This document shows, piece after piece, positions 1-8,576 of a stretch of DNA of 40,241 nucleotides. A program made the translations under genes and the position numbers. The stretch lies in contig URMS01000025.1 in the NCBI GenBank assembly GCA_900548975.1, positions 1 through 40,241 on the forward strand, in the 5' to 3' direction. The notes below the pieces were generated by a model that did not search any database, was not told the origin of the DNA, and saw only the letters and a program-made list of their open reading frames with translations. The DNA comes from an uncultured Porphyromonadaceae bacterium. GTDB taxonomy: Bacteria; Bacteroidota; Bacteroidia; Bacteroidales; Muribaculaceae. Position 1 is the stretch's first letter. Each line of letters starts with the position of its first letter.

Positions 1-53
1 TTAAGCAAAAATACACCAACCTGGAGTTTAACAGATATTATGAAACACCCTCT
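1..53. mobile_element. Left terminal copy of a repeat element end
   Basis: Bases 2-53 are the exact reverse complement of bases 40190-40241, a perfect 52-bp inverted repeat at the two ends of the window. Identity stops at AGAGGGTGTTT on the gene side of both copies, which marks the element boundary. A related, diverged copy forms the ends of the internal element at 25238-25573; both share CAGGTTGG and GTATTTTTGCTTAA. Here the element enters the 3' part of the transposase gene. The rest of the element lies outside the window. Contig breakage at a multicopy repeat is the simplest explanation. Confidence 0.75.
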
Positions 54-369
54 TAGAATACGATAAAGCTGCATATCCTCTTTGCCACTGAAACCGCCCT
101 CTTACCAGACGTTTTTCGTTTATATAATGGCTTACGGCTATCTTTAGGTCGTGCACCAGATCGGGGATAAGCTTGTTGATATTGTATTCAATCAATAAAT
201 GCACGTGATTTTCGGTACCTCCTATACGTATGCATTTGTGCCCCAGATTGCGTACAACAGCTGCCATATATGCGTGTATGTCGGGGAGCAAATGTGTCGG
301 CAGAAAACCGTATCTGCCCTTTACGGCAAATATAATATGGACGTATAGTTTTGATAATGTGTTAGCCAT
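28..369 (-). CDS. IS200/RAYT-like Y1 transposase, 3' truncated
   Basis: A single-strand DNA transposase of the IS200/IS605 or REP-associated (RAYT) type. The preferred start is the ATG at 369 (MANTLSKLYVHIIF), giving 113 residues; the longer open frame upstream merely reads through palindromes. The HUH metal-binding motif appears as HVHLL, and the family signature GYAALSYSK follows near the end. The frame then enters the terminal repeat and stops after VFHNIC. Family members normally continue about 30-40 residues with the catalytic tyrosine in a Y-I-x-x-Q helix; no such helix is present, so the protein is probably inactive. A cluster of REP-like palindromes lies directly upstream (432-702), which favours a RAYT over a simple IS200. 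It could be annotated as a pseudogene. Confidence 0.8.
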   Translation of the reverse strand: MANTLSKLYVHIIFAVKGRYGFLPTHLLPDIHAYMAAVVRNLGHKCIRIGGTENHVHLLIEYNINKLIPDLVHDLKIAVSHYINEKRLVRGRFQWQRGYAALSYSKRVFHNIC

Positions 370-431
370 GTGGTAAATATATGCAATATCACCGGCGTGT
401 GCAAATTTATTTTCAATGTATTGATAAGAAG

Positions 432-702
432 AACCGCCATGGGCGGTTACAGTGCCGGCCGGGGAGAACCGCCATTGGCGGTTCAAAGATAGATATAGCC
501 TATGGTTTAGACGCCATCAGGCGGCTATACCATAGGAATACATGCCACGACGCAAAACAACCTCGTAGCGGTTGAATATGGACGTCGTACGCGCATTTAT
601 TCAACTGCTATGCGGTTGCCTGTTGGTGATGCCGACATTTCCTATGGTATGGGCAAAGCCCAAACCATAGGCTGTGTTTATATTAAACCGCCAAAGGCGG
701 TT
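432..702. repeat. Nested REP-like palindrome cluster beside the transposase
   Basis: Six hairpin-forming units lie in 271 bp. Three are AACCGCC-NNN-GGCGGTT stems at 432-448, 466-484 and 686-702. Two are CCTATGGT/ACCATAGG outer stems enclosing a second hairpin (CGCC-ATCA-GGCG or GGGC-AAA-GCCC) at 499-536 and 641-671. The central unit pairs 558-578 with 598-618 (18 of 21 positions). The two CCTATGGT units also pair with each other, so the whole cluster can fold as one nested cruciform. The 432 and 686 units are followed by similar GC-rich tails containing GCCGGCCGG. No gene is seen between 487 and 847. Its position beside a RAYT-like gene suggests a BIME-type array (inference). Confidence 0.7.
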
Positions 703-717
703 ACGGGGGCCGGCCGG

Positions 718-759
718 AAAAAGCGATTCCCTCCGGGGCGCGGGGCCCGGGAGGGAATC
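718..759 (-). terminator. Rho-independent terminator of the SusCDE-GH76 operon
   Basis: A 10-bp perfect stem (GATTCCCTCC at 725-734 with GGAGGGAATC at 750-759) with a GC-rich loop is followed, on the minus strand, by GC and five T (718-722). It lies about 90 bases beyond the GH76 stop, where a terminator is expected. Confidence 0.75.
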
Positions 760-799
760 TAATAATTCAGACAATGCGATGACTAAATTACCTTCTTTT

Positions 800-828
800 A
801 GGTTAGTGGTTAAAGGTTAAGGGTTAGC
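800..828. repeat. GGTTAAGGGTTA-type simple repeat
   Basis: A run of GGTTAGTGG, TTAAAGG and TTAAGGGTTAG words sits just downstream of the GH76 stop. The same words build the long hairpin at 37022-37137. It is a low-complexity intergenic word with no gene in it. Confidence 0.5.
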
Positions 829-847
829 CTTTTGCCTTTTTCACTTT

Positions 848-2077
848 TTATTTGCCAAGGCTGTTGTAGAGACGTGCGCGAGCTTCGATGCAGGAGGCGC
901 CGGTGGTGTTGGGGTTGAGGTAGCCTGTTTCGCCAACTGCCACGCCCTTGGTCATGTTCGAGTTGTACATGATGAATTTGTAGTCGCTCTTGTCGAGGAC
1001 ACCGGTTGTCCATGTGAGGATAGCGGTGGTGTTGAGTGTTTTGAAGAACTTGTCGCGCCACATCTGGTCGATTTCGGGAGCTTCGATGATGTCGGCCAGA
1101 TAGGGGAAGAGCACTGCGCGGAAGAGTGTGGTGTCGCCGCTCGAGTCGTCCCAGCGCCATGTCTTGTTTTCGAAGAAGAGAGCGCCGGTGGCCTGGTCTG
1201 CGCAAGCTACAGTGGTCACATAGTAAGCTATGCGGCGTGCATCCTTGAGATATACTTCGTCGCCGGTGTACTTGTAGGCGTGGTATGCGGCGGACATTAC
1301 GGTGCCGTGGGTGTAGGAGTATTCACGGGAATCCTCGCCTTCGGAAAGGAGGGTCTTGCGGTTGATGCCGTTGAGCACTCGGCCTGTGCCGGGATCGAGG
1401 ACGTAGCTGCGGAGGAAGTTATATATCTTCATACCGTTTTCGGCGTATTTCTCTTCGCCGGTAGCCTCGTAGAGCAGGAACGCGAGTACGCAGGCAGGGC
1501 CGTTGGTGCAGATAGCGCGGCTGTCGCCGAAGTAACCTGTGCCGGGAGCGCCCCACGAAAGGCCGCCGATATTCTCGTTGTCCCAGCCGTTGGCCATCAT
1601 GTCTTCGTGGAGATAGCGGGCAGCTTCGAGATATTTGGAATCTTTGGTGATGTTGTAGAGCTTCATCATCGTAATCGATATCCATGCGTTATCGTCGTAG
1701 AGGGGCACCCAGTATTTGTCTTTCTCACCGCTCCAGCACTGTTTCTTTACGCCCTGAAACCATTTGTCGAACAGAGCGCTGTACTTGGAGTCGCCGGTAC
1801 GCTGGTAGGCGGCAATTACTACGTCCATGGCGTGGGCCTGCGGCCAGTAGTTGTTGTTTTCGCCTTCGTAGCCGGTGCTCTTGGCGTTGAAGAAGCCTTC
1901 CTGATCGTTCCAGAAATTCTGGATGAAAGCGGTAGTGGAGCTGTCGGCCACAGCGTTCCAGTCGGTGGTGTAGCCGGTGGGTGCTGTTGGCGGAACATAC
2001 TCGTCGACGTTGTCGCACGATACGGCCATTGAGCCGATCATCGCGGCGAACGCTGCTATTCCTAATATTTTTTTCAT
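848..2077 (-). CDS. GH76 endo-alpha-1,6-mannanase lipoprotein
   Basis: Predicted endo-acting alpha-1,6-mannanase that cuts the backbone of fungal-type alpha-mannan, probably at the cell surface. The 409-residue protein starts with a lipoprotein signal ending in VSC (Cys21). It is essentially one (alpha/alpha)6-barrel catalytic domain, residues ~38-409. The diagnostic GH76 motif YDDNAW is at 127-132; its two adjacent aspartates (128, 129) are the catalytic pair in characterised members. Length is normal for the family. It is the last gene of the SusC-SusD-SusE-GH76 unit, 22 bases after the SusE-like gene, with a terminator at 718-759. Its place next to the import genes implies a surface role that feeds oligosaccharides to SusCD. 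Activity on mannan is family knowledge; the exact substrate is inferred. Confidence 0.9.
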   Translation of the reverse strand: MKKILGIAAFAAMIGSMAVSCDNVDEYVPPTAPTGYTTDWNAVADSSTTAFIQNFWNDQEGFFNAKSTGYEGENNNYWPQAHAMDVVIAAYQRTGDSKYSALFDKWFQGVKKQCWSGEKDKYWVPLYDDNAWISITMMKLYNITKDSKYLEAARYLHEDMMANGWDNENIGGLSWGAPGTGYFGDSRAICTNGPACVLAFLLYEATGEEKYAENGMKIYNFLRSYVLDPGTGRVLNGINRKTLLSEGEDSREYSYTHGTVMSAAYHAYKYTGDEVYLKDARRIAYYVTTVACADQATGALFFENKTWRWDDSSGDTTLFRAVLFPYLADIIEAPEIDQMWRDKFFKTLNTTAILTWTTGVLDKSDYKFIMYNSNMTKGVAVGETGYLNPNTTGASCIEARARLYNSLGK

Positions 2078-2099
2078 TGAGATTCGATTTTAATAGGGT

Positions 2100-3266
2100 T
2101 TACTTAACAGTAGCGAAGTGCTTGAATGCGCCGTGTTCGCCGTTGAAGTAGAGGGTATAGGTCAGAGGCACGTTGTACCATACGTCGGGCAGTTTCCACT
2201 TGTTGCTGACCTTGCCGTCGTATTCTACCATTGTGAAGTCGCCGTTGGTGATGTCGATGCTGCCGGGCTTGCCGTCGTTGCCTGCGTTGAGCGGGCCCCA
2301 TGTTGTCTGGCTGCCGTCTGCATATTCCATAAGGAAGTTGTGGCGCGATTCGAAGGGGTCCCAGCTCCAGCCGGTATCCTTAGTTACTATAGTTGCGTCT
2401 TTGCTATAGACACCGTTGCCAACGTAGTCGAATTCGAAAGCATAGTGATTGTCGGGCAGACCGGAGAAGCCGTCGAAGTCGGTAAAGCGCATGTAGACGT
2501 GGTCAACCTTGCGGAGCGAGATGCTTGCGGTAGAGAAGTCGATCTTGATGCGGTAAACACCTGTTTCGGCTACGCCTGTGCCGCCGTCAGCACCTTCGAC
2601 GATGCTGTTTTCCTTGATGCTGTAGCTGGTGTTGGCTGCGTCGGTCTTGTCGGATACGAAGAAGATCTTCTGGCCGGCAGTGAGTTTTGCAAAGCCTTCG
2701 AAAGTATCTGCGTCGGGTTTGAGAAGTGCGTTGGCTGCTTCTACGTTATCGCCGGTTTCGGAGCCTGCGCCGGTGATATAGAGCTGAGCGGGAGTTTCAT
2801 CGAAACCGATGAAGCGGGTGATTGTAAGATCATAGAGGATGGTCGATTTGATGCTGTTTGCACCGGAGTAGGCGATAACGCCCCATTTGATAGTACCTTC
2901 GTCGCCCATGTCTACACCGGCAGCGGCCATGACTTTGGTGAGCGATTTGTGCGATACTGTAGCAGTGGGTTTTGCACCGGTGTTGTCGGCTGTAACCTTA
3001 TAGATAGGTGTGGTCGTGTCGTCGGCTTTGTAGAAAGCGAGTTCGTACTGGGGAACGGAGCCGTCGGCTGCATGAGCTGCTTCCCATTCGAAGAAGAGGC
3101 TTGCGGTTGCGGAGGGAACGAGTTTCACGCTTTTTCCGTTGGCGGGCTCGTAGAAGGCGGTTACCGGGTTGGGGGTAACGTCGGTATATTCCATGTTGTC
3201 GGTGCAGGAAGCGGCGGCGACAAGAACGGTTGCGAGCGCGAGGCTCTTATATACTATAGATTTCAT
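2100..3266 (-). CDS. SusE/SusF-like surface glycan-binding lipoprotein
   Basis: A 388-residue outer-membrane lipoprotein (lipobox AASC, Cys21) of the SusE/SusF type. Such proteins carry no catalysis and hold glycan at the surface for the SusC/SusD pair. Residues ~28-150 form an Ig-like SusE N-terminal domain. Residues ~165-385 form one glycan-binding module with the landmarks TFEGFAKLTAGQ, GVYRIKIDF, YVGNGVYS, TWGPLNAGNDGKP and NKWKL. The same landmarks occur twice in the SGNH esterase at 8577-10682, so the module has been shuffled between proteins. It follows SusD after a 123-base spacer that contains a hairpin and precedes GH76. Ligand specificity cannot be read from the sequence. Confidence 0.85.
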   Translation of the reverse strand: MKSIVYKSLALATVLVAAASCTDNMEYTDVTPNPVTAFYEPANGKSVKLVPSATASLFFEWEAAHAADGSVPQYELAFYKADDTTTPIYKVTADNTGAKPTATVSHKSLTKVMAAAGVDMGDEGTIKWGVIAYSGANSIKSTILYDLTITRFIGFDETPAQLYITGAGSETGDNVEAANALLKPDADTFEGFAKLTAGQKIFFVSDKTDAANTSYSIKENSIVEGADGGTGVAETGVYRIKIDFSTASISLRKVDHVYMRFTDFDGFSGLPDNHYAFEFDYVGNGVYSKDATIVTKDTGWSWDPFESRHNFLMEYADGSQTTWGPLNAGNDGKPGSIDITNGDFTMVEYDGKVSNKWKLPDVWYNVPLTYTLYFNGEHGAFKHFATVK

Positions 3267-3312
3267 TTGTTGAATTCTTGTTTTGATTGGTTTTGGTCTT
3301 TTGTTTTTGGCT

Positions 3313-3367
3313 GACAGCCCGATTGGTCTGATTAGACTAATAGGTCTTATAGGACTGATGGGCTGTC
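3313..3367 (-). promoter_or_regulatory. Intercistronic hairpin between SusD and SusE
   Basis: GACAGCCC (3313-3320) pairs with GGGCTGTC (3360-3367). The loop is rich in repeated GGTCT/GATTAGACTAATAGG words and can fold further. There is no clear T-tract. It is placed to set the ratio of SusCD to SusE/GH76 message by pausing, processing or 3'-end protection; this role is inferred. Confidence 0.5.
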
Positions 3368-3389
3368 GGCCTTATGGCTCGTTCGCTTA

Positions 3390-4991
3390 TCAGCTGCCGT
3401 AGCCGGGGTTCTGGGGTTTGAGGTTGGGGTTGAAGTCGATTTCGCTCTGAGGAACTGCCCAGAGGTAGTCGCGGTTCTCGTCGAAGACATAGTTGTCGAG
3501 GACAGCGTCGCCGCCTACGAATGTGCAGCCTTTTACGGGACCGTCGAGGTATTCCTTGCCGGCTTTCCAGCGCTTGATGTCCCACCAGCGGAGGCCTTCG
3601 AGAGCGAGCTCTACGCGGCGTTCGTTGCGGATGATCTGGCGGAGATCGCCTGCGGGCATCTTAAGGGCCTTGTCGGCGGTGAAGCCGGCGCGTGCGCGGA
3701 GTGCGCCGATGGTCTGATCCCATACGGAAGCTGTCATCTTGTTCTGTTCGTTCATTGCCTCGGCATACATCAGCAGAACGTCGCCGTAGCGCATCATGAT
3801 GATGTTGAGGCCCGAGTTATAACCGTTGTCGTCCTTGATGGGCGAGAACCATTTGCGGGTATAGTAGCCGGTGACGGTCTGGTCGAGACCTGCGCCCGAA
3901 CCTACGTTGTCGGCGCTGACGCCCGAACGGCGATCGATGAAGATGGTGTGAGTGCGGCCGGTCACGGGGTCGTAGAGTTCCGATTTATCGTGGATAACGG
4001 TGGCGTCGAAGCGCGGGTCGCGGTTGGCGTAGGGATTTTCTTTGTCGTAGTCGGTGCCCGGTTCGTCGATTCTGTAGCCGCCGAGAGTAAGATAGCTGTC
4101 GACGAGGCTCTGGGTCGGAGTCCAGGTGATGTAGTTCGAACGGAGCGACGAGGGCTTCATGTTTGTGATTTCGCCCCAGGTCTTGACACCGCTTACATAG
4201 CCCATGTCGAGGATTACTTCGTCATTGTATTCGTTTTCTTCGGCAAAGAGACCGGCATAGGTGGGGAAAAGCTCATAGCGGCCGAATTCGCCGTCGATGA
4301 TGCGCTTTGTCCAGCTTTCTACGGTAGCCCAGTCGCTTTCCATAAGAGCGATGCGTGCGCGGAGCATGGCGGCGGCAGCCTGTGTGAGTCGGCCGCGTTC
4401 GTCGACGGGCAGTTCGTCCTTCTTGGGAAGGTCGGGGATAAGGTCCTCGAGGTCCTCGACAATTGTCTTGATAACTTCGGCATGGGGAGTACGAGTCAGA
4501 GTGCTTGCATGGTCGAGTGTCGGGTTCTCCATGAAGAAAGGTATGGCGCCGTAAAGGTTGGTGAGGCGGAAGTAGATGAAGTCGCGGATGCAGCGTGCCT
4601 CGGCTTTGAGGCGGCGTACCACAGCTTCGTCAACGCCGTCGACAGCCTGGCAGTTTTCGAGGAATGTGTGGCAGGAGCGGAGGCCGCCGTACCAGCCGTT
4701 CCATCCGAAAGTGCCGACCGACGAAGTGGCGATGCCGCGGCGGATGAGGTGACGGTCTTCGGCGCGGTAGCCGTTGTAGAGGTTGTCGCCGAGTTCCTCG
4801 TCGCCCCACATTGTGCCTGAATTATAGAGCTGGGTGTAGGCGGTGTTCACAAGCAGGCCTACGTTCTTCTTGGTCCAGAAGTTGGCGTTTGTATATTGGT
4901 TGCTTGGCGGCTGCTCGAGGTCGTTACAGCCTGTGAGGGCCACACCACCGGCGAGGATTGCGCCTGCCGCCATTATTTTGAGAAGTTTCAT
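3390..4991 (-). CDS. SusD/RagB-family glycan-binding lipoprotein
   Basis: A 533-residue SusD-like protein, the lid of the outer-membrane SusCD transporter that captures oligosaccharide and closes over the SusC barrel. It has a lipoprotein signal (LTGC, Cys22) followed by the typical SusD start (NDLEQPPSNQYTNANFW). Tetratricopeptide-like helices follow, with a C-terminal RagB/SusD region containing MRYGDVLLMYAEAMNE, ERRVELALEGLRWWDIKRW and a terminal LKPQNPGY. Length and order are normal for the family. It starts 14 bases after the SusC stop, so the two are surely cotranscribed. The substrate is suggested only by the neighbouring GH76. Confidence 0.95.
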   Translation of the reverse strand: MKLLKIMAAGAILAGGVALTGCNDLEQPPSNQYTNANFWTKKNVGLLVNTAYTQLYNSGTMWGDEELGDNLYNGYRAEDRHLIRRGIATSSVGTFGWNGWYGGLRSCHTFLENCQAVDGVDEAVVRRLKAEARCIRDFIYFRLTNLYGAIPFFMENPTLDHASTLTRTPHAEVIKTIVEDLEDLIPDLPKKDELPVDERGRLTQAAAAMLRARIALMESDWATVESWTKRIIDGEFGRYELFPTYAGLFAEENEYNDEVILDMGYVSGVKTWGEITNMKPSSLRSNYITWTPTQSLVDSYLTLGGYRIDEPGTDYDKENPYANRDPRFDATVIHDKSELYDPVTGRTHTIFIDRRSGVSADNVGSGAGLDQTVTGYYTRKWFSPIKDDNGYNSGLNIIMMRYGDVLLMYAEAMNEQNKMTASVWDQTIGALRARAGFTADKALKMPAGDLRQIIRNERRVELALEGLRWWDIKRWKAGKEYLDGPVKGCTFVGGDAVLDNYVFDENRDYLWAVPQSEIDFNPNLKPQNPGYGS

Positions 4992-5005
4992 TGTTCTGAT
5001 ACGAT

Positions 5006-8000
5006 TTAGAAGGTTACATCAATACCGACACCGTAGTAGCGGAGAGAAGGATAGGAACGGTAGTAACGTCCGGCGCTTGTGTCGCCTTCGCCGCCGGTCG
5101 AGGATACGTTCGATACTTCAGGATCGATCCACGATTTATTGCAGATAGTCCAGAGGTTTTCGCCTGTCACATAGAAACGGCATTTGCTCATGCCCAGAGT
5201 GCGGATAACCTTTGCGGGGAGGCTGTAGCCGAGGGTAAGGTTCTTAAGACGTGCGTAGGCACCGTTGTGAACGTTGAGCGAGCTGCCTTTGTAGTTGTTG
5301 GTATAGGAGCTGGAGCCGGAAGCCGACAGACGGGGATATTCGGCGTCTGTGTTGGTGGGGGTCCAGAAGTCGAGCTGGTGCTTGTAGATGATCCACGAGT
5401 AGTTGGCATGGAACGGTTCGAGCATTTCGCCGCGCACATACTGCGAGCGCTTGCCCACACCCTGCCAGAACATCGAGAAGTCGAAGCCGCGCCAGTTAAG
5501 ACCGTAGGTGAAGCCGAATGTATAGCGGGGGAAGGGGTTACCGAGGACTACGCGGTCGTTGTTGTCGATCACACCGTCGCCGTTCTGGTCGACATACTTC
5601 ACGTCGCCGGGCTGCACGGCAATGCCGGGAAGTGTGGCCGAGCTTTCGATTTCTTCGTAGCTCTGGAACATGCCTTTTGTTTCAAGGCCGTAGTAGTTCA
5701 TCAGAGGCATGCCTTCACGCTGTATGGCGTAGAGTCCGTCCATATTCCAGATATTCTCGTGGCCGGGATACTTGAGAAGTTTGTTCTGGGTATCGCCGAG
5801 GTTGAGGTTGAAGTTGTGGTTGAACTCGCCTGTCTTGAGGTAGTACTGGATCGAGAGTTCCCAGCCGCGGTTGCTCATTTCGCCGATGTTGGCGCGGGGA
5901 ACCGATGTACCGTAGATACCGGGATAGCGGGGAGTCTGGAGGATATCGGTTGTGCGCTTGTAGAAACCGTCGATAGAAACCTGAAGGGCGTTCTTGAAGA
6001 AGGTAGCGTCGATACCGATGTTATAGGTCTTGGTTTTTTCCCATGTCAGGTCGTCCTGGCCCGAGTTGAAGCCTGCCCAGCCTGCTGCCTGGTTGTTGAA
6101 CACGAGGCCGCCCGAGTAGAGCTGATAGGTGGTGAAGCGGTCGAAGTCGCCCACGGCCTGGTTACCGAGGATACCCCAGGAGAGACGGAGCTTGAGGTCG
6201 CCGACATTCTGCTGGTAGCGTTTGAGGAATTCTTCTTCGGTGGCACGCCAGCCCAGAGAAACCGAGGGGAAGAAGCCCCAGCGATAGTCCTTGTGGAACT
6301 TGTTCGAGCCGTCGTAGCGGAATGTAAACTCAGCCATATAGCGGTCGGCGTAGTTGTAGCCGGCACGGCCGATGAGCGAGCTGATCGATGTGCGGCCTCG
6401 GTCGTTGAGGAATGTGTGACCGCCGAAAGCGCTGTTCTCGGTTGTGGTGTCTTCCGAGGGAGTGCCGAGGTCGGGATCGATGTAGCCCTGCGATACTTCA
6501 TTGCCCGAACCGGTCCACGATTCGTTGGTGAAACCGAACATTGCGTTGACGATGTGTACGTCCTTGAATGTGCGGTTGAAGTCGAGAAGGATCTGCGAGT
6601 TCAGACGGTAGGAGTCGTAGTTCCAGTTGCTTGCGCTGTAGTCCTTGGCCGAAACAGTCTGCAGAGATCCGTCGGGGCTATAGTATTCGCGGGGCATGCT
6701 GCGCGACGAACGCATCTGGTTGTTGACGTCGGCGCCGAACACACCGCGGAGCTTGAGGCCTTCGATGATCTTGAAGTCGGCGTTGATGGTACCGCTCCAG
6801 TCGTTGTTGCGGTATTTGTTGTAGCCCGGAGAATTGAGGGCACCTACAGGCGAGCCGCCGTACGAGTTGTTCACGTAGAGACCGTCGCGCATGGTGGTGT
6901 TGTTGTAGTAGTACTTGGGAGTACGGCGCGAGTCGGCATATACGTTGAAGAGGTATGCGTCGGACATCATCGAGTTGTTGCGGGTGAACTGCATGATGGC
7001 GCCGATATGGAAGCGGCCGATATCGGTGCCGATGTTCATACGCATGTTGTAGCGCTGAATACCCTGATTGTTCTTGCCCACAAGGTTGCTGGCCTGGTTG
7101 TAGTAGCCGAGTGAGAACATGTAGGTGGTGTTCTTGCTACCGCCCTGTACCATCACGTTGTATTTCTGCTGGAGGGCTGTCTTGCTGATTTCGTCTACCG
7201 ACCATACTTCTTCGGCACGGTGGTTATAGAGATCCTGAATGTCTTCCGGGGTGAAACGGGGTGCAAGACCGGAATTGAGAAGAGCCTGGTTGTAGAGCCA
7301 TGCATTCTGATAGCCGTCGACAGTGTCGAAGGGGTAGTAGGGATCCTGCCAGCCCACATTGGCGCTGAATGTTACGGTAGCGGGGGTATCCTTCTTACCG
7401 CTCTTGGTGGTAACGAGGATAACACCGGCAGCCGAACGCGAACCGTAGATTGCAGAGGCACCGGCGTCCTTGAGCACGGATATGTTCTCCACGTCGTTGG
7501 GGTTGAGTCGGTTGAAAGCACCGTCATCGGCAACTACACCGTCGATAACGAACAGAGGCGACGAGCTGGTGGTCGAGGTCACACCGCGCACGTTGAAGGT
7601 AGTGCTCTGGTTGTTGGGGTCATAGGAATTCGACTGGATGATGACGTTAGGCGCAGCACCCTGCATGGCCTGTGTCATGTTGAGCACGGGGCGCTCGGCG
7701 ATTTTTTCGCCTTTCACCTGGTCGACAGCGCCAACGGCAGCGCGGCGGGTTGTAGTACCGTAACCGATAACCACAACGTCGTCGAGAAGTTCGGATTTAG
7801 CCTGAAGCTTGATGTCGCTGAGGTTGGCGGAAGCCGATACCTCGATAGGATCGTATCCGACATACGATATCACGATCTTGTCGGATTTCTTACATCTGAT
7901 AGAGAAATTGCCGTCGATGTCGGTAACGGCCGATACTTTTGTACCTTTTACCACGACGCTGGCGCCGATCACGGGCTCGTCGTTTTCATCGAAGACAGTA

Positions 8001-8143
8001 CCTTTTACCGTCACGGTCGCCTCTTGATTGACGCCCGTCGATTGTGGCTCTGCGAATACCTGCTGGGGCGAGCCTGCTATAGCTGCCACTGCAAGGAATC
8101 CACCTAATGCGAACCATAACCTTTTAGGTCTCGATTTCTTCAT
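5006..8143 (-). CDS. SusC/RagA-family TonB-dependent glycan transporter
   Basis: A 1045-residue outer-membrane barrel that imports oligosaccharides with energy from TonB. The signal peptide ends near residue 31 (QQVFA). A carboxypeptidase-D regulatory-like domain lies at ~43-103 (VKGTVFDENDEPVIGASV). The TonB box/plug junction DDVVVIGYG is at 121-129. The plug runs to ~250 (FVIDGVVADDGAF, GASAIYGSRSAAGVI) and the 22-strand barrel fills the rest, ending in the aromatic YGVGIDVTF. No STN domain is present, so no direct anti-sigma signalling is expected. It is the first gene of the SusC-SusD-SusE-GH76 operon and has a promoter-like element at 8334-8341. Family assignment is certain; transport of mannan oligosaccharides is inferred from GH76. 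Confidence 0.97.
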   Translation of the reverse strand: MKKSRPKRLWFALGGFLAVAAIAGSPQQVFAEPQSTGVNQEATVTVKGTVFDENDEPVIGASVVVKGTKVSAVTDIDGNFSIRCKKSDKIVISYVGYDPIEVSASANLSDIKLQAKSELLDDVVVIGYGTTTRRAAVGAVDQVKGEKIAERPVLNMTQAMQGAAPNVIIQSNSYDPNNQSTTFNVRGVTSTTSSSPLFVIDGVVADDGAFNRLNPNDVENISVLKDAGASAIYGSRSAAGVILVTTKSGKKDTPATVTFSANVGWQDPYYPFDTVDGYQNAWLYNQALLNSGLAPRFTPEDIQDLYNHRAEEVWSVDEISKTALQQKYNVMVQGGSKNTTYMFSLGYYNQASNLVGKNNQGIQRYNMRMNIGTDIGRFHIGAIMQFTRNNSMMSDAYLFNVYADSRRTPKYYYNNTTMRDGLYVNNSYGGSPVGALNSPGYNKYRNNDWSGTINADFKIIEGLKLRGVFGADVNNQMRSSRSMPREYYSPDGSLQTVSAKDYSASNWNYDSYRLNSQILLDFNRTFKDVHIVNAMFGFTNESWTGSGNEVSQGYIDPDLGTPSEDTTTENSAFGGHTFLNDRGRTSISSLIGRAGYNYADRYMAEFTFRYDGSNKFHKDYRWGFFPSVSLGWRATEEEFLKRYQQNVGDLKLRLSWGILGNQAVGDFDRFTTYQLYSGGLVFNNQAAGWAGFNSGQDDLTWEKTKTYNIGIDATFFKNALQVSIDGFYKRTTDILQTPRYPGIYGTSVPRANIGEMSNRGWELSIQYYLKTGEFNHNFNLNLGDTQNKLLKYPGHENIWNMDGLYAIQREGMPLMNYYGLETKGMFQSYEEIESSATLPGIAVQPGDVKYVDQNGDGVIDNNDRVVLGNPFPRYTFGFTYGLNWRGFDFSMFWQGVGKRSQYVRGEMLEPFHANYSWIIYKHQLDFWTPTNTDAEYPRLSASGSSSYTNNYKGSSLNVHNGAYARLKNLTLGYSLPAKVIRTLGMSKCRFYVTGENLWTICNKSWIDPEVSNVSSTGGEGDTSAGRYYRSYPSLRYYGVGIDVTF

Positions 8144-8333
8144 TCGAATTAGATTTTTAGTGATAATTATTGGATAGATTTGTTTCGGTCACGTGTTTTC
8201 AGCACTTTAGTGCACGGCAAAATTCCGCTATTTTCTGTAAAAATTTGTATCGGTTTGTGACAAATGTGTCTCTTCGGTTGTACAACTTCTTAAAACATCC
8301 AATCTTGGCAGAATTCGATTACAATTGCAGTTG

Positions 8334-8341
8334 CAAAGATA
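8334..8341 (-). promoter_or_regulatory. Probable promoter -7 element for the SusC operon
   Basis: On the minus strand this reads TATCTTTG, an exact match to the Bacteroidota -7 consensus TAnnTTTG. No good TTTG -33 box is seen; the expected region reads GTTTTTAAC. The start would be near 8327, giving a leader of about 180 bases. The spacer 8144-8576 holds no gene. Confidence 0.5.
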
Positions 8342-8444
8342 CAAATCGAGATGTTAAAAACGGAAATACACACATGTTAAAGTTTTTTGCCATATGCAAG
8401 GGTGTATTTTATACACTTTTAACAGATAAGGAGGAGAGGAAAGA

Positions 8445-8571
8445 AGGAGATTAGGAAGTTAGGGGGGGAGGAAGTTAGGAGGGGAGGAAGTTACGAGATA
8501 GAAGTTAGGAGTTACAAGTGGGGTGCCCGGACAACTACTAACTCGTAATTTGTAATTTGTAACTTGTAACT
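8445..8571. repeat. Purine-rich tandem repeat and hairpin after the esterase gene
   Basis: Plus-strand words AGGAAGTTAGG and GGAGGAAGTTA recur from 8453 to 8512, including a run of seven G at 8462-8468. AGTTACAAGT (8510-8519) pairs perfectly with ACTTGTAACT (8562-8571), flanked by GTTACGAG/CTCGTAAT. The hairpin starts 6 bases beyond the stop of the minus-strand esterase, so it probably forms or protects that transcript's 3' end. Confidence 0.5.
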
Positions 8572-8576
8572 ATATT

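Noticed and set aside
370..486. A 39-residue N-terminal extension of the transposase
   Set aside because: It is translated palindrome DNA; the family start is MANTLSKLYVHIIF at 369.
432..702. A CRISPR array
   Set aside because: The repeats are palindromes of different types without constant spacers, and no cas gene is present.
2118..3314. A 398-codon plus-strand open frame opposite the SusE-like gene
   Set aside because: Shadow frame; the minus strand has a lipobox and known modules.
5267..7114. A 615-codon plus-strand open frame opposite the SusC gene
   Set aside because: It is antisense to a certain SusC gene, has no recognisable domain, and arises from the codon bias of GC-rich coding DNA.
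8462..8468. A seven-G run as a phase-variation tract
   Set aside because: It lies in a spacer beyond a gene end, not in a coding region or between promoter boxes.
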